Under the pieces are notes generated by a model. The model searched no databases and had not been told where the DNA came from. It saw nothing but the letters and a program-made list of their open reading frames with translations. From Streptomyces sp. BA2 (GTDB lineage Bacteria > Actinomycetota > Actinomycetes > Streptomycetales > Streptomycetaceae): a stretch of 64,000 bases of DNA. Within the stretch, counting starts at the first letter, position 1. Every line of letters starts with the position of its first letter. Shown one piece after another: positions 25,145 through 33,711 of the stretch. The translations under genes were made by a program, and so were the position numbers. The stretch is from positions 3,856,001-3,920,000 of the forward strand of contig NZ_WSRO01000002.1 of assembly GCF_009769735.1 (NCBI RefSeq), given 5' to 3'.

Positions 25145-27966
25145 AGATCACGTACCTCCTCGGCTGGGGCGACGAGATGGGCGGCACCGAGCTGGCCACG
25201 TACACCCAGGCGCAGCACCTCGCGGACCGGCACGACGTCGAGGTCATCTCCGTCTTCCGGACCCGTCCCGAACCGTTCTTCCCCGAGGCCCGCAGCCTCC
25301 CCGTCCGCTACCTCGTCGACCGCACGGCGTCCCCCGAGCGCCCGGTGCGCGGCTCACGTCTGGACGAGTCCGCCTGCCGCACGCTTGCCGCGCTGCCCAG
25401 CGAACTGATCAAGCCCTCCTGGGAGTCCGCCTTCGACCGCCTCTCCGACATCGAGATGGCCGCCGCCCTGACCACCCTGGACACCGACGTCCTGGTCACC
25501 ACGACGCCCGCCCTGATGGCCGCCGCCGTCGGGCTCGTCCCTGCCAGGGTCGTCACCGTGCACCAGGAGCACCGCCCCACCCAGCGCCGCGGCCCCTCCG
25601 GTGAACCCCTGCTCCTGCACGCGCCGCGCCTCGACGCCCTGGTCACGCTCACCGACCGCACCCGTGACTGGATCGCGGAGTCCCTGGGCGCCACCGCCCC
25701 CGAGCTCGCGGTCATCCCGAACGCCGTGCCGGACGGCTTCAGGCCGCGCGCCGACGGCGAGAGCAAGGTCATCGTCATGGCCGCGCGGCTCACCGGCGAG
25801 AAGCGCGTCGACCACGCCGTGCGGGCCTTCGCCGAAGTCGCCGACGCCTACCCCGACTGGACCCTGCGCGTCTTCGGCGGCGGCCACCGCGAGCAGCACC
25901 TGCGCCGCCTGATCGACGGCTTCGGCCTTCAGGACCGCGTCGAACTCCTCGGCCCCTGCCAGGACATGGCCGCCGAGTGGGCCAAGGCGGGGCTCACCCT
26001 GATGACGGCCGGGCACAACGAGGCGTTCCCGCTGGTGCTGCTCGAAGCGCTGGCCGCGGGTGTGCCCGTCGTCGCGTACGACGTCCTGACCGGGCCCGCC
26101 GAGATCGTCAGGCACCGCGTCGACGGGCTGCTCGTGCCGCCCGGCGAAGTGCGCGAACTGGCCGCCGCGATGAGCGAGTTGATGGGCGATCCGGAAACCC
26201 GGCGGTCCTACGCCCGCGCCGCCCGCGAAGGCGTCTACGCCCGCTTCTCCTCCACCGACGTCACGGCGCGCTGGCAGGAGCTGTACTCCCGGCTCGTGGC
26301 GCGGCGCGACGCCCCCGAGCGGCTCGACGACCGCGCGGACCGGGTGGCGCTCGGCGTCGCGTCCGGCGGGAGCGGCTTCCGCCCGACCACGCCGTACACC
26401 CTGGACGCCGCGCCCAGCGGCGAGGAGCGTGCTCGCGAGGACGAGATCGCCGCCGCCGACACCAGCGGCCTGCTCATCCGCTCGGTGGGCCGGCTGGCCG
26501 AGCGCCGCGACGACATCCTCGCGCCCGCCATGACGGACTGGAACCTCGAACTCACCGCCACCGCGCTGGAGTCGGAGGACATCCCCTACGTACTCGTCCG
26601 CACGTCCGGCACCGCGCACACCCTCGCCGTGGCCGACGACGAACGCGACGGCGCGCTCAAGGCACTCGCCGAGTCCCTGCACGGCCAGCCCGTCTACGCC
26701 GAGCTGGTCCACCCCCGCGACGCCGCCCCCGGAGTCGTGCTCGCGGAGCGGCTCGACGGCATCGGGGAGGTCGCGGGCGTCCGGATCTTCAAGCCGGTGA
26801 CCACGACGACGCTCTCCCTGCGGCACGGCGTCGGGCAGTCCTGCACGGTGGCGTTCTGGCCGCGGCTCGCGGAGGACGGGACCGATGCCCGGCGCGCGCC
26901 CTTCGGCACCACGCTGGCCGGGGCGGAACTTCCCTCGCTGACGCCCACGGCCACCCTCCGGGTCGGCGACCGCACGTACCCCACGCTCGACGTCTTCTCC
27001 CACGTCCTCATCGGAGACGTCGACTTCCCCATCGACGCGGTCTACACCTGGGTCGACGACTCCGACCCCGAGTGGCGCGCACGCCGCGCGGCGGCGCTCG
27101 GCCATCCTGAGGACGATTCGTCGCCGGACCACGGGGCCGTCCGCTTCCGCAACCGTGACGAGCTGCGCTACTCGCTGCGCTCCCTGGCGATGTACGCGCC
27201 CTGGATCCGGCACATCTACCTCGTCACGGCGGGCCAGACGCCGTCCTGGCTGGACGAGGACCACCCGGGCATCACGGTGATCGACCACCGCGACCTCTTC
27301 GCCGACCCGGACACCGCGCTGCCCACCTTCAACTCCCACTCCATCGAGAGCCAACTGCACCGCATCGAGGGCCTGTCGGAGCACTTCCTCTACCTGAACG
27401 ACGACATGTTCCTGGGCCGCCCCACCACCCCGGAGACCTTCTTCCTCAGCTCGGGCACCGCCCGCTTCTTCTGGTCGACGGCGTCCGTGCCTGCGCTGCC
27501 CGTGTCACCGGATGACGAGGGGTATCTGGCGGCGGCCAAGAACAACAGGGCGCTGCTGCAAAGGGAGTTCGGCCGGACAACCACCCACAGCTTCTTCCAC
27601 GCCCCCTACGCCCTGCACCGCAGCGTCCTGGCGGAGCTCACCGAACGCTTCCCGGAAGAACTCGAAGCCACCGCACGCAGCCGCTTCCGCTCGAACAGCG
27701 ACCTCGCCCTGGTGTCGTCCCTGCACCACCACTACGCGTACCTCACGAGGCGTGCCGTGCCGGGTTCCCTCGCGTACGACTTCGTGGACATCGGAAGCCG
27801 CGCCGACCACGCGCGTCTGGGCCAGCTGCTCCAGGGCCGCAACAAGACGGCCTTCTGCATCGGCGAGTCCCCGGACAGCGAACTGACCGAGGAGGAAATG
27901 GCCCTGGCCATCCGCTCGTTCCTGACGGCGTACTTCCCGGTCCGCTCCCCCTACGAGCGGGGCTGA
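25141..27966 (+). CDS. GT4 glycosyltransferase fused to Stealth phosphotransferase
   Basis: 941 residues; AAGGAGA sits five bases before ATG 25141. Residues 1-385 form a GT4 domain: YLLGWGDEMGGTELATY, VIVMAARLTGEKRVD and NEAFPLVLLEALAAG with the EX7E motif. Residues about 400-620 are a connecting region with no recognised family. Residues 631-930 are a Stealth domain with all four conserved regions: CR1 IDAVYTWVDDSDPEW (631), CR2 RFRNRDELRYSLRSL (667) through LYLNDDMFLG, CR3 THSFFHAPYALHRS (815) and CR4 LHHHYAYLTRRAV (861). Stealth enzymes transfer hexose-1-phosphate to make phosphodiester-linked glycans. The fusion suggests alternating glycosidic and phosphodiester linkages made by one polypeptide (inference). 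The last 16 bases overlap the convergent neighbour. Confidence 0.93.
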   Translation: MKITYLLGWGDEMGGTELATYTQAQHLADRHDVEVISVFRTRPEPFFPEARSLPVRYLVDRTASPERPVRGSRLDESACRTLAALPSELIKPSWESAFDRLSDIEMAAALTTLDTDVLVTTTPALMAAAVGLVPARVVTVHQEHRPTQRRGPSGEPLLLHAPRLDALVTLTDRTRDWIAESLGATAPELAVIPNAVPDGFRPRADGESKVIVMAARLTGEKRVDHAVRAFAEVADAYPDWTLRVFGGGHREQHLRRLIDGFGLQDRVELLGPCQDMAAEWAKAGLTLMTAGHNEAFPLVLLEALAAGVPVVAYDVLTGPAEIVRHRVDGLLVPPGEVRELAAAMSELMGDPETRRSYARAAREGVYARFSSTDVTARWQELYSRLVARRDAPERLDDRADRVALGVASGGSGFRPTTPYTLDAAPSGEERAREDEIAAADTSGLLIRSVGRLAERRDDILAPAMTDWNLELTATALESEDIPYVLVRTSGTAHTLAVADDERDGALKALAESLHGQPVYAELVHPRDAAPGVVLAERLDGIGEVAGVRIFKPVTTTTLSLRHGVGQSCTVAFWPRLAEDGTDARRAPFGTTLAGAELPSLTPTATLRVGDRTYPTLDVFSHVLIGDVDFPIDAVYTWVDDSDPEWRARRAAALGHPEDDSSPDHGAVRFRNRDELRYSLRSLAMYAPWIRHIYLVTAGQTPSWLDEDHPGITVIDHRDLFADPDTALPTFNSHSIESQLHRIEGLSEHFLYLNDDMFLGRPTTPETFFLSSGTARFFWSTASVPALPVSPDDEGYLAAAKNNRALLQREFGRTTTHSFFHAPYALHRSVLAELTERFPEELEATARSRFRSNSDLALVSSLHHHYAYLTRRAVPGSLAYDFVDIGSRADHARLGQLLQGRNKTAFCIGESPDSELTEEEMALAIRSFLTAYFPVRSPYERG

Positions 27967-30047
27967 CCCTCCAGGAACAACCGCCGCACCACCCGCTCGG
28001 CGGCGGCCCCGTCGTCGTAGGGACAAAACCGCGCCCGGAACGCCTTCCGCAGCGCCGCCGCCTCGGCCGTGTCCCACTCCCCGCTCAGGAAGAGCCCGGC
28101 GAGCTCCTCCTCGGTGGTGGCCACGACCCCCGGTGTCTCCCCCGCACGCCCCGACAGCAGGTCGAAGTACGTGCCGCGCGCCAGGCTGTACGCCTGCCAG
28201 TCGGGGGCGTACGTCACGATCGGGCGGTCCAGGCAGGCGTAGTCGAACATCAGTGACGAGTAGTCCGTGACCAAGGCGTCGGCGGCCAGGCAGAGGTCTT
28301 CCACGCGCGGGTGTCCCGTCACGTCGATGAGCTGGGGGTGGGCCCGCAGGCCCGCGTCGGCGCCGTAGAAGTAGTGGGCCCGCACCAGGACCACGTACTC
28401 CTCGCCCAGTGAGCGCACGAACCGCTCCAGGTCGATCCGCGGCAGGAAGCCCTTCTGGTAGTCGCGGTGCGTGGGCGCGTAGAGCAGCACCCTCCGGCCA
28501 CCCCCGACCCCCAGCCCCTCCCGGATGGCCGCGATCTCACCCTCCCCCGCCGTGAAGTAGACGTCGTTGCGCGGGTAGCCCGCCTCCAGGGCCTGGTAGG
28601 CCGTCGAGGGGTAGACCCGCTCCCAGACCTCCGTGGAGTGCGGGTTCGCGGAGAGGCTGAAGTCCCACTGGTCGGTGTGGTCGAGGATCTTCTGGAAGCT
28701 GATGCCGTGCGTGCCTGCCGGGTAGCGGCGCTGGTCCAGGCCCATCTTCTTGAGCGGGGTCCCGTGGTGGGTCTGGAGGTAGACCTGGCCGGGGCGCTTG
28801 GTGAACCCGCCGGGGAAGCTGGAGTTGTTGATCAGGTACGTCGCTCTCGCCATCGTCTGCCAGTAGCGGCGCGATCCCTCGATGACGTACTCGACGCCCG
28901 CGGGCACCTTGTGCTTGTTGCGGCTTGAGACCACCCACACGCCCTTGATGTGCGGGGCCAGTTCGCGGGCCTTGGCGTGGATGGCGGCCGGGTTGCAGGA
29001 GATCCCGCGGTTCCAGTACGCGCCGTACACCGCGAGGTGGGGGTCGAGGGGGCGGCGCAGGTCCGCGCGGTAGGTGAGGCGCATGACGCGGGCGCGCAGT
29101 TTCTTCTTCCGGTCCTTGAGCTTGCGGGTGACGCTGCTCCTGCGGGAGCGGCTCTTGCGGTGCGCTTCGTAGGCGGCGTACGAGGCGGTGGCGATGGCCC
29201 GCTCGCCCGCGGTTGGCGCCGGGCCCGTCGGGCCGTACGTCCGGTAGAGGCGGGCCGCCCCGCGGAAGAAGTCCCTGCGGTCGCCCGGCGCGATACGCCC
29301 CGCGTCGTCGAGGACGGCAAGGAGATGCGCGGCCGCGTGCGGGACGAGCCGGGCGCGGTCGGCGGGGTCGGCCGCGGCCAGCAGCTCCTCGTACCGGCCG
29401 ATGACCGCGAAGTGCGCCCGGCCGGGAGTCTTGGCGAAGCTGCCGCCGCGCCGCTCCCGCCAGCGGACGCAGGCCTTGTCGAGGACGACGGTGCGTGCGC
29501 CCTCGGCCATGGTCGCGCGGCGTACCGGCACCACGTCCTCGTACGGCCCGTCGCTGAACGCGAGGCGTCGCTCCTGCCAGAAGTCGCGCCGGAAGACGCG
29601 GTTCCAGGCGGCGACGGTGACGGCCAGGGGGTCTCCCGCCAGGTCGTCGCCGCCCGCGCGCACGTTCTCCCACCAGTCGACGCGGTCATGGGCGAAGAGC
29701 AGGACGTCCGGGTTCTCCGCGGCGTCGAGTGCTTCCGCGATCGCCTCCAGGGCGCCCGGCAGGAGCAGGTCGTCGCCGTCGATGAAGAGGAGGTAGTCGC
29801 CGGTGGCGCGGTCCGCGCCGATGTTGCGGGCAGGACCCGGGCCCGCGTGTGCCGGGATGCGTACGAGTTGCACGCGCGGGTCGCGCTCCGCACACTCCGC
29901 GGCGATCGCGGCGGAGGCGTCGGGCGACGCGTCGTCCACGACGATCAGCTCCAGATCGCCGAGGTTCTGGTCGAGCACGGAGTCCAGGCATTCCCTCAGG
30001 TAGCCCTGGACGCGATGGGCGGGGACGACAACCGAGAAGCGCGACAT
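27951..30047 (-). CDS. GT2-TagF-like fusion (698 aa)
   Basis: Start ATG 30047 gives MSRFSVVVPAHRV, matching the other fusions; an in-frame ATG at 30098 is less likely. Residues 1-280 are GT2: VVDDASPD and DGDD at 90-93 in place of DSDD. A basic linker at about 290-330 precedes the TagF-like part: GAYWNRGISCNP, LQTHHGTPLKKMG (His 428), GYPRNDVY, LYAPTHRDYQK, LVRAHYFYG and VTDYSSLMFDY. The arrangement is the same as in the 760-residue protein at 8522-10804. No ribosome site is seen; TACGGT 8 bases before the ATG suggests a leaderless transcript. Its 3' end overlaps the Stealth gene by 16 bases in the opposite direction. Confidence 0.88.
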   Translation of the reverse strand: MSRFSVVVPAHRVQGYLRECLDSVLDQNLGDLELIVVDDASPDASAAIAAECAERDPRVQLVRIPAHAGPGPARNIGADRATGDYLLFIDGDDLLLPGALEAIAEALDAAENPDVLLFAHDRVDWWENVRAGGDDLAGDPLAVTVAAWNRVFRRDFWQERRLAFSDGPYEDVVPVRRATMAEGARTVVLDKACVRWRERRGGSFAKTPGRAHFAVIGRYEELLAAADPADRARLVPHAAAHLLAVLDDAGRIAPGDRRDFFRGAARLYRTYGPTGPAPTAGERAIATASYAAYEAHRKSRSRRSSVTRKLKDRKKKLRARVMRLTYRADLRRPLDPHLAVYGAYWNRGISCNPAAIHAKARELAPHIKGVWVVSSRNKHKVPAGVEYVIEGSRRYWQTMARATYLINNSSFPGGFTKRPGQVYLQTHHGTPLKKMGLDQRRYPAGTHGISFQKILDHTDQWDFSLSANPHSTEVWERVYPSTAYQALEAGYPRNDVYFTAGEGEIAAIREGLGVGGGRRVLLYAPTHRDYQKGFLPRIDLERFVRSLGEEYVVLVRAHYFYGADAGLRAHPQLIDVTGHPRVEDLCLAADALVTDYSSLMFDYACLDRPIVTYAPDWQAYSLARGTYFDLLSGRAGETPGVVATTEEELAGLFLSGEWDTAEAAALRKAFRARFCPYDDGAAAERVVRRLFLEGQPRS

Positions 30048-30055
30048 GGACACCG

Positions 30056-30085
30056 ACCGTAGCCAGCCGGACACGGCCTGTCGAA
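30056..30085 (-). promoter_or_regulatory. Candidate leaderless promoter of the 698-aa fusion
   Basis: On the minus strand TTCGAC (30085-30080) and TACGGT (30061-30056) are separated by 18 bases. The ATG at 30047 begins 8 bases after the -10 hexamer, where transcription would start, and no Shine-Dalgarno sequence is present. Confidence 0.4.
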
Positions 30086-30198
30086 GACCCCGCATCACTC
30101 ATTGGGATGAAGGGGGGCAAAGAAATTGACCGGATCGGGCAAAAGGGATGAATACGCCCGTACTCCCATGATTGCTCCCCCGTGAAAGGCCGGTCGCC

Positions 30199-33100
30199 GT
30201 GCAGCCCCGTCTCAGCGTCGTCGTGCCCATCTACAACGTCGAAGAGTTTCTGGAGGAGTGCCTGGAGTCGATCGCCGGGCAGACCATGGCCGACCTGGAG
30301 GCCGTGCTCGTCGACGACGGCTCGACGGACGGCAGCCCGCGGATCGCACGAGAGTTCGCGGCGAAGGACCCGCGGTTCGTCTATGTGCGCCAGCCGAACG
30401 CGGGCCTCAGCGCCGCCCGCAACACCGGGGTGCGGCACGCGACCCCCACCGCCGAGTACCTGACCTTCGTCGACAGCGACGACGTCGTGCCGCACGACGC
30501 GTACGCCCGGATGACCGAGAGTCTGGACTCGACCGGGTCCGATTTCGCGAGCGGCAACGTCTGGCGCCTGAACGAGCGCGGCCGCCAGCAGGCCTGGCAG
30601 TACAAGTGGCTCACCGAACCGCGCTCACGCACGCACATCAGCCGAGACCTGGACCTCCTTTCCGACCGCGTCGCCTGGAACAAGGTCTTCCGGCGCGCTT
30701 TCTGGGACCGGCACGGCTTCACCTTCCCGGAGGGGAAGCTGTACGAGGACACGCCCGTCATGATCCCCGCGCACTTCCTCGCGGGCTCCGTGGACGTGCT
30801 CAGCGACCACGTCTACTACTGGCGGGTGCGCGAGGGTTCGATCACCCGGCGGCGCACGGACGTCAAGGGCGTGCGCGACCGGATCGCGGCGTGCGCGCAC
30901 GTCAGCGCGTTCCTCGCCGAGCACGCGCCCGAGATGCGGGGGACGTACGACACCTCCTGTCTGCGCGACGACTTCGTGTACTTCCTGGAGGGCCTGCCGA
31001 TGGGCGGGCCCGAGTACCGCGCCGCGTTCATGAAGGGCGCCGCCGCGTTCCTGCGCCGCGCGGATCCCGGGGTCGTCGCCGGGCTTCCGGTGTCCCTGCG
31101 CGTGAAATGGCATCTCGTACGCGAAGGGCGCACCGCCGACCTGATCGACCTGCTCACCTTCGAGCAGCACAACAACAAGAACGCCTTCCAGGTGCGCGGC
31201 GTGGTGCGGCGCAGCGCCGCGTACCCGCGGAGCTCGGGCGGTCACATCCGGGTTCCGCAGGAGCTCGCCCGGCTCGGCCGTGGCGAGCTGCCGGTCATCG
31301 CCCGTGTGCGGGAGGCCAGTTGGAGCTCCGACGGGCTGCTGCGGATCAGCGGTTACGCGTACGTGCGCAATATGGAGGCGACGCGTCCCGGGCACTCCGT
31401 CAAGGCCGCGATCCTCAAGTCGGCCCACAGCAGGGCCCAGTTGAGGCGGGTCCCCACCCGGACGGTCGCCGCCCCGCAGGCCACCGAGAACTCCCGGCAG
31501 CAGCTGCACTGTTACGACCTCTCCGGGTTCGAGCTGACCGTCGACCCCGAGCGACTGAAGACCGGCGGCCGGTGGCGGCCGGGCAACTGGCTGCTCGGCG
31601 TGGTCGTAGCGGGCCACGGTTCGGTGCGCCGGGCCGCGGTCCGCCCCCTGGACGGGTCGGCAGCCCAGTCCGTCGTACGCGAACTGGGCGACGGGCTCCG
31701 CCTGGTGCTCGGCTTCAGCAAGGGCCGCCTGGTGCTGAAGATCCAGGAGTACGTGGCGCGGGTCGACGCCCACCACCGGGACGGCGACGAGATGGTGCTC
31801 AGCGGCCACCTGCCGAGCCACCTGCTCCCGACGGCCCTGCGCCTGACGCACAAGCACTCCTCTGCGGAGTTCGACTACCCCGTGGCGCTGCCGGGCGACG
31901 ACCGCTTCGACGTGCGTGTGCGCCTCGCGGACCTGGAGGACATCGCGCCGACCCCGCACCTGGCGCCCAAGGAGGTCGAACCCCCGCACGGCGACCGCTG
32001 GCAGGCCAACCTGGTCCTGCCCGACGGCAAGCTCAAGTCCCTGGCGGCGGCACTCGACCTGCCCCCCGGGCGCTACGCCTCACGCGCGGGCGACCGCGAG
32101 CTGTGCGCCTCGGCGAACGACCAGGGCCAGCTGGTCGTCGAGCTGACCCGGCAGCCGATCGCCGACCGGGTGGCGTGGAGCGTGGACGGCACCCTGACGG
32201 TCGAGGGCACGGTCTCCGGCGCCGGCTGGGACACGGCGGAACTGGTGCTCCGGCACAGTGGCAGGGACGAGGAAGTGACCGTTCCGGTGGAACGTTCCGC
32301 CGGGCGCTTCCGGGCGGTGGTGGCCCCCGGGGGCGGGGCGCTGCGGGAGGGACGCTGGTACGCGTTCCTGCGGGAGGCGGGGGGCGCGGGGGGCGCGGCG
32401 AGTGCCGGGAGTGGCACCGCCGCGCACGGCTCCCACGGCGAGGACGGCATGCCCGTGCGGCTGCTCGCCTCCGTCTCCGCCGGCTTTCCGCTCCACCAGA
32501 CCGTGGACGGGCGGGAGTTCACCGTCGACCGGCGGTTCGGGGACCGGCTGCTGCTCGAAGCCGGGTCCGTGCTCGCGCGCGGTGAGCGGGGGGCCTATCG
32601 GCAGCACCGGCTGCGTACGGCGCACTATCCGCGCCAGCGCACGCAGCAACTGCGGGACGCGGTCCTCTACTTCGACGGTGACTCGCCGCGCGCGGTCCAC
32701 GAGGAGCTGGTGCGGCGCGGCGTGGACGTCGAGCACCTGTGGGTGACGCAGGACCAGCAGACGCGGGTGCCGGCGGGGGCGCGGGGCGTGGAGGAGCACA
32801 GCGCGGCCTGGTACGAGGCACTCGCCCGCTGCCGGCGCATCGTCACCGCAGGGCATCTGCCCGACTTCTTCGAGCGGCGGGACGGGCAGACCGTCGTACA
32901 GACCTGGAACGGGGCGCCCCTCAAGCGCATCGGCACCGATCTCACCGACACGCTCTACGCCGACCACGGCCACCTCGACGTCCTGCCGAAGCTGTCGCGC
33001 CAGTGGGACGTGCTCGTGTCGCCGAACCGTTTCTCGACCCCCCACCTGGGGCGCGCGCTCGCCTACGAGGGCGAGGTCATGGAGGCGGGCTCGCCCCGCA

Positions 33101-33711
33101 ACGACGTCTTCTTCTCCGACGACCGCGACAAGGTCGCCGAACGCGTGCGCCACGAGCTGGGCATCGCCCCGGACAAGCGGGTCGTCCTGTACGCGCCGAC
33201 TTTCCGGGACCACCTCGCCTACTCCCCCGGCCGCTTCCGCTACGAACCCGCGCTCGACTTCGCCGCGGCACAGGACGTGCTCGGCGACGACCACGTCCTG
33301 CTCGTCCGCAAGCACCCGCTGACGGCGGGCCGCCTGCCCGGCGCCCGCGCACCCTTCGTACGCGATGTGTCGTCCCACCCCCGCACGGCCGAACTCCTCC
33401 TGATCTCCGATGTGTTGGTGACGGACTACTCCTCCCTGATGTTCGACTTCGCGCACACCGGGCGTCCGATGCTCTTCCACGCCTACGACCTGGAGCACTA
33501 CCGCGACACGGTCCGCGGCTTCTACCTCGACTTCGAGACCAGCGCGCCAGGACCGCTGCTCGCCTCCACCGGCGAGGTCGTCGAGGCGCTGCGCGACCTG
33601 GACTCGCTCACGGCCCGGCACGCGGAGGCGTACGCGGCGTTCCGCGAGGCCTACTGCGATCTGGACGACGGGCGGGCGTCGGCCCGTGTCGCGGAGAGGC
33701 TCATGCGATGA
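30199..33711 (+). CDS. Large GT2-TagF-like fusion lacking the WHG histidine (1170 aa)
   Basis: GTG 30199 is preceded by GAAAGG at 9 bases; a TTG at 30172 is the alternative. Residues 1-330: GT2 with LSVVVPIYNVEEFL, VLVDDGSTDGS, DSDD at 92-95. Residues about 370-760: beta-rich region. Residues about 820-1160: TagF-like with YFDGDSPRAVHEEL, QTWNGAPLKRIG, SPRNDVFF, LYAPTFRDH, LLVRKHPL (His 1039) and VTDYSSLMFDF (from 1074). In all other copies here the motif is HG; this one has Asn at 904. The YPRND motif is also altered to SPRND. It may be inactive as a phosphotransferase or use a different chemistry. The stop overlaps the next start by ATGA. Closest relative: the 1164-residue protein at 15804-19298. 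Confidence 0.9.
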   Translation: MQPRLSVVVPIYNVEEFLEECLESIAGQTMADLEAVLVDDGSTDGSPRIAREFAAKDPRFVYVRQPNAGLSAARNTGVRHATPTAEYLTFVDSDDVVPHDAYARMTESLDSTGSDFASGNVWRLNERGRQQAWQYKWLTEPRSRTHISRDLDLLSDRVAWNKVFRRAFWDRHGFTFPEGKLYEDTPVMIPAHFLAGSVDVLSDHVYYWRVREGSITRRRTDVKGVRDRIAACAHVSAFLAEHAPEMRGTYDTSCLRDDFVYFLEGLPMGGPEYRAAFMKGAAAFLRRADPGVVAGLPVSLRVKWHLVREGRTADLIDLLTFEQHNNKNAFQVRGVVRRSAAYPRSSGGHIRVPQELARLGRGELPVIARVREASWSSDGLLRISGYAYVRNMEATRPGHSVKAAILKSAHSRAQLRRVPTRTVAAPQATENSRQQLHCYDLSGFELTVDPERLKTGGRWRPGNWLLGVVVAGHGSVRRAAVRPLDGSAAQSVVRELGDGLRLVLGFSKGRLVLKIQEYVARVDAHHRDGDEMVLSGHLPSHLLPTALRLTHKHSSAEFDYPVALPGDDRFDVRVRLADLEDIAPTPHLAPKEVEPPHGDRWQANLVLPDGKLKSLAAALDLPPGRYASRAGDRELCASANDQGQLVVELTRQPIADRVAWSVDGTLTVEGTVSGAGWDTAELVLRHSGRDEEVTVPVERSAGRFRAVVAPGGGALREGRWYAFLREAGGAGGAASAGSGTAAHGSHGEDGMPVRLLASVSAGFPLHQTVDGREFTVDRRFGDRLLLEAGSVLARGERGAYRQHRLRTAHYPRQRTQQLRDAVLYFDGDSPRAVHEELVRRGVDVEHLWVTQDQQTRVPAGARGVEEHSAAWYEALARCRRIVTAGHLPDFFERRDGQTVVQTWNGAPLKRIGTDLTDTLYADHGHLDVLPKLSRQWDVLVSPNRFSTPHLGRALAYEGEVMEAGSPRNDVFFSDDRDKVAERVRHELGIAPDKRVVLYAPTFRDHLAYSPGRFRYEPALDFAAAQDVLGDDHVLLVRKHPLTAGRLPGARAPFVRDVSSHPRTAELLLISDVLVTDYSSLMFDFAHTGRPMLFHAYDLEHYRDTVRGFYLDFETSAPGPLLASTGEVVEALRDLDSLTARHAEAYAAFREAYCDLDDGRASARVAERLMR

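Noticed and set aside
30126..30154. TTGACC-N17-TGAATA upstream of the 1170-aa fusion
   Set aside because: The -10 matches poorly; it could be a promoter but is not supported enough to list.
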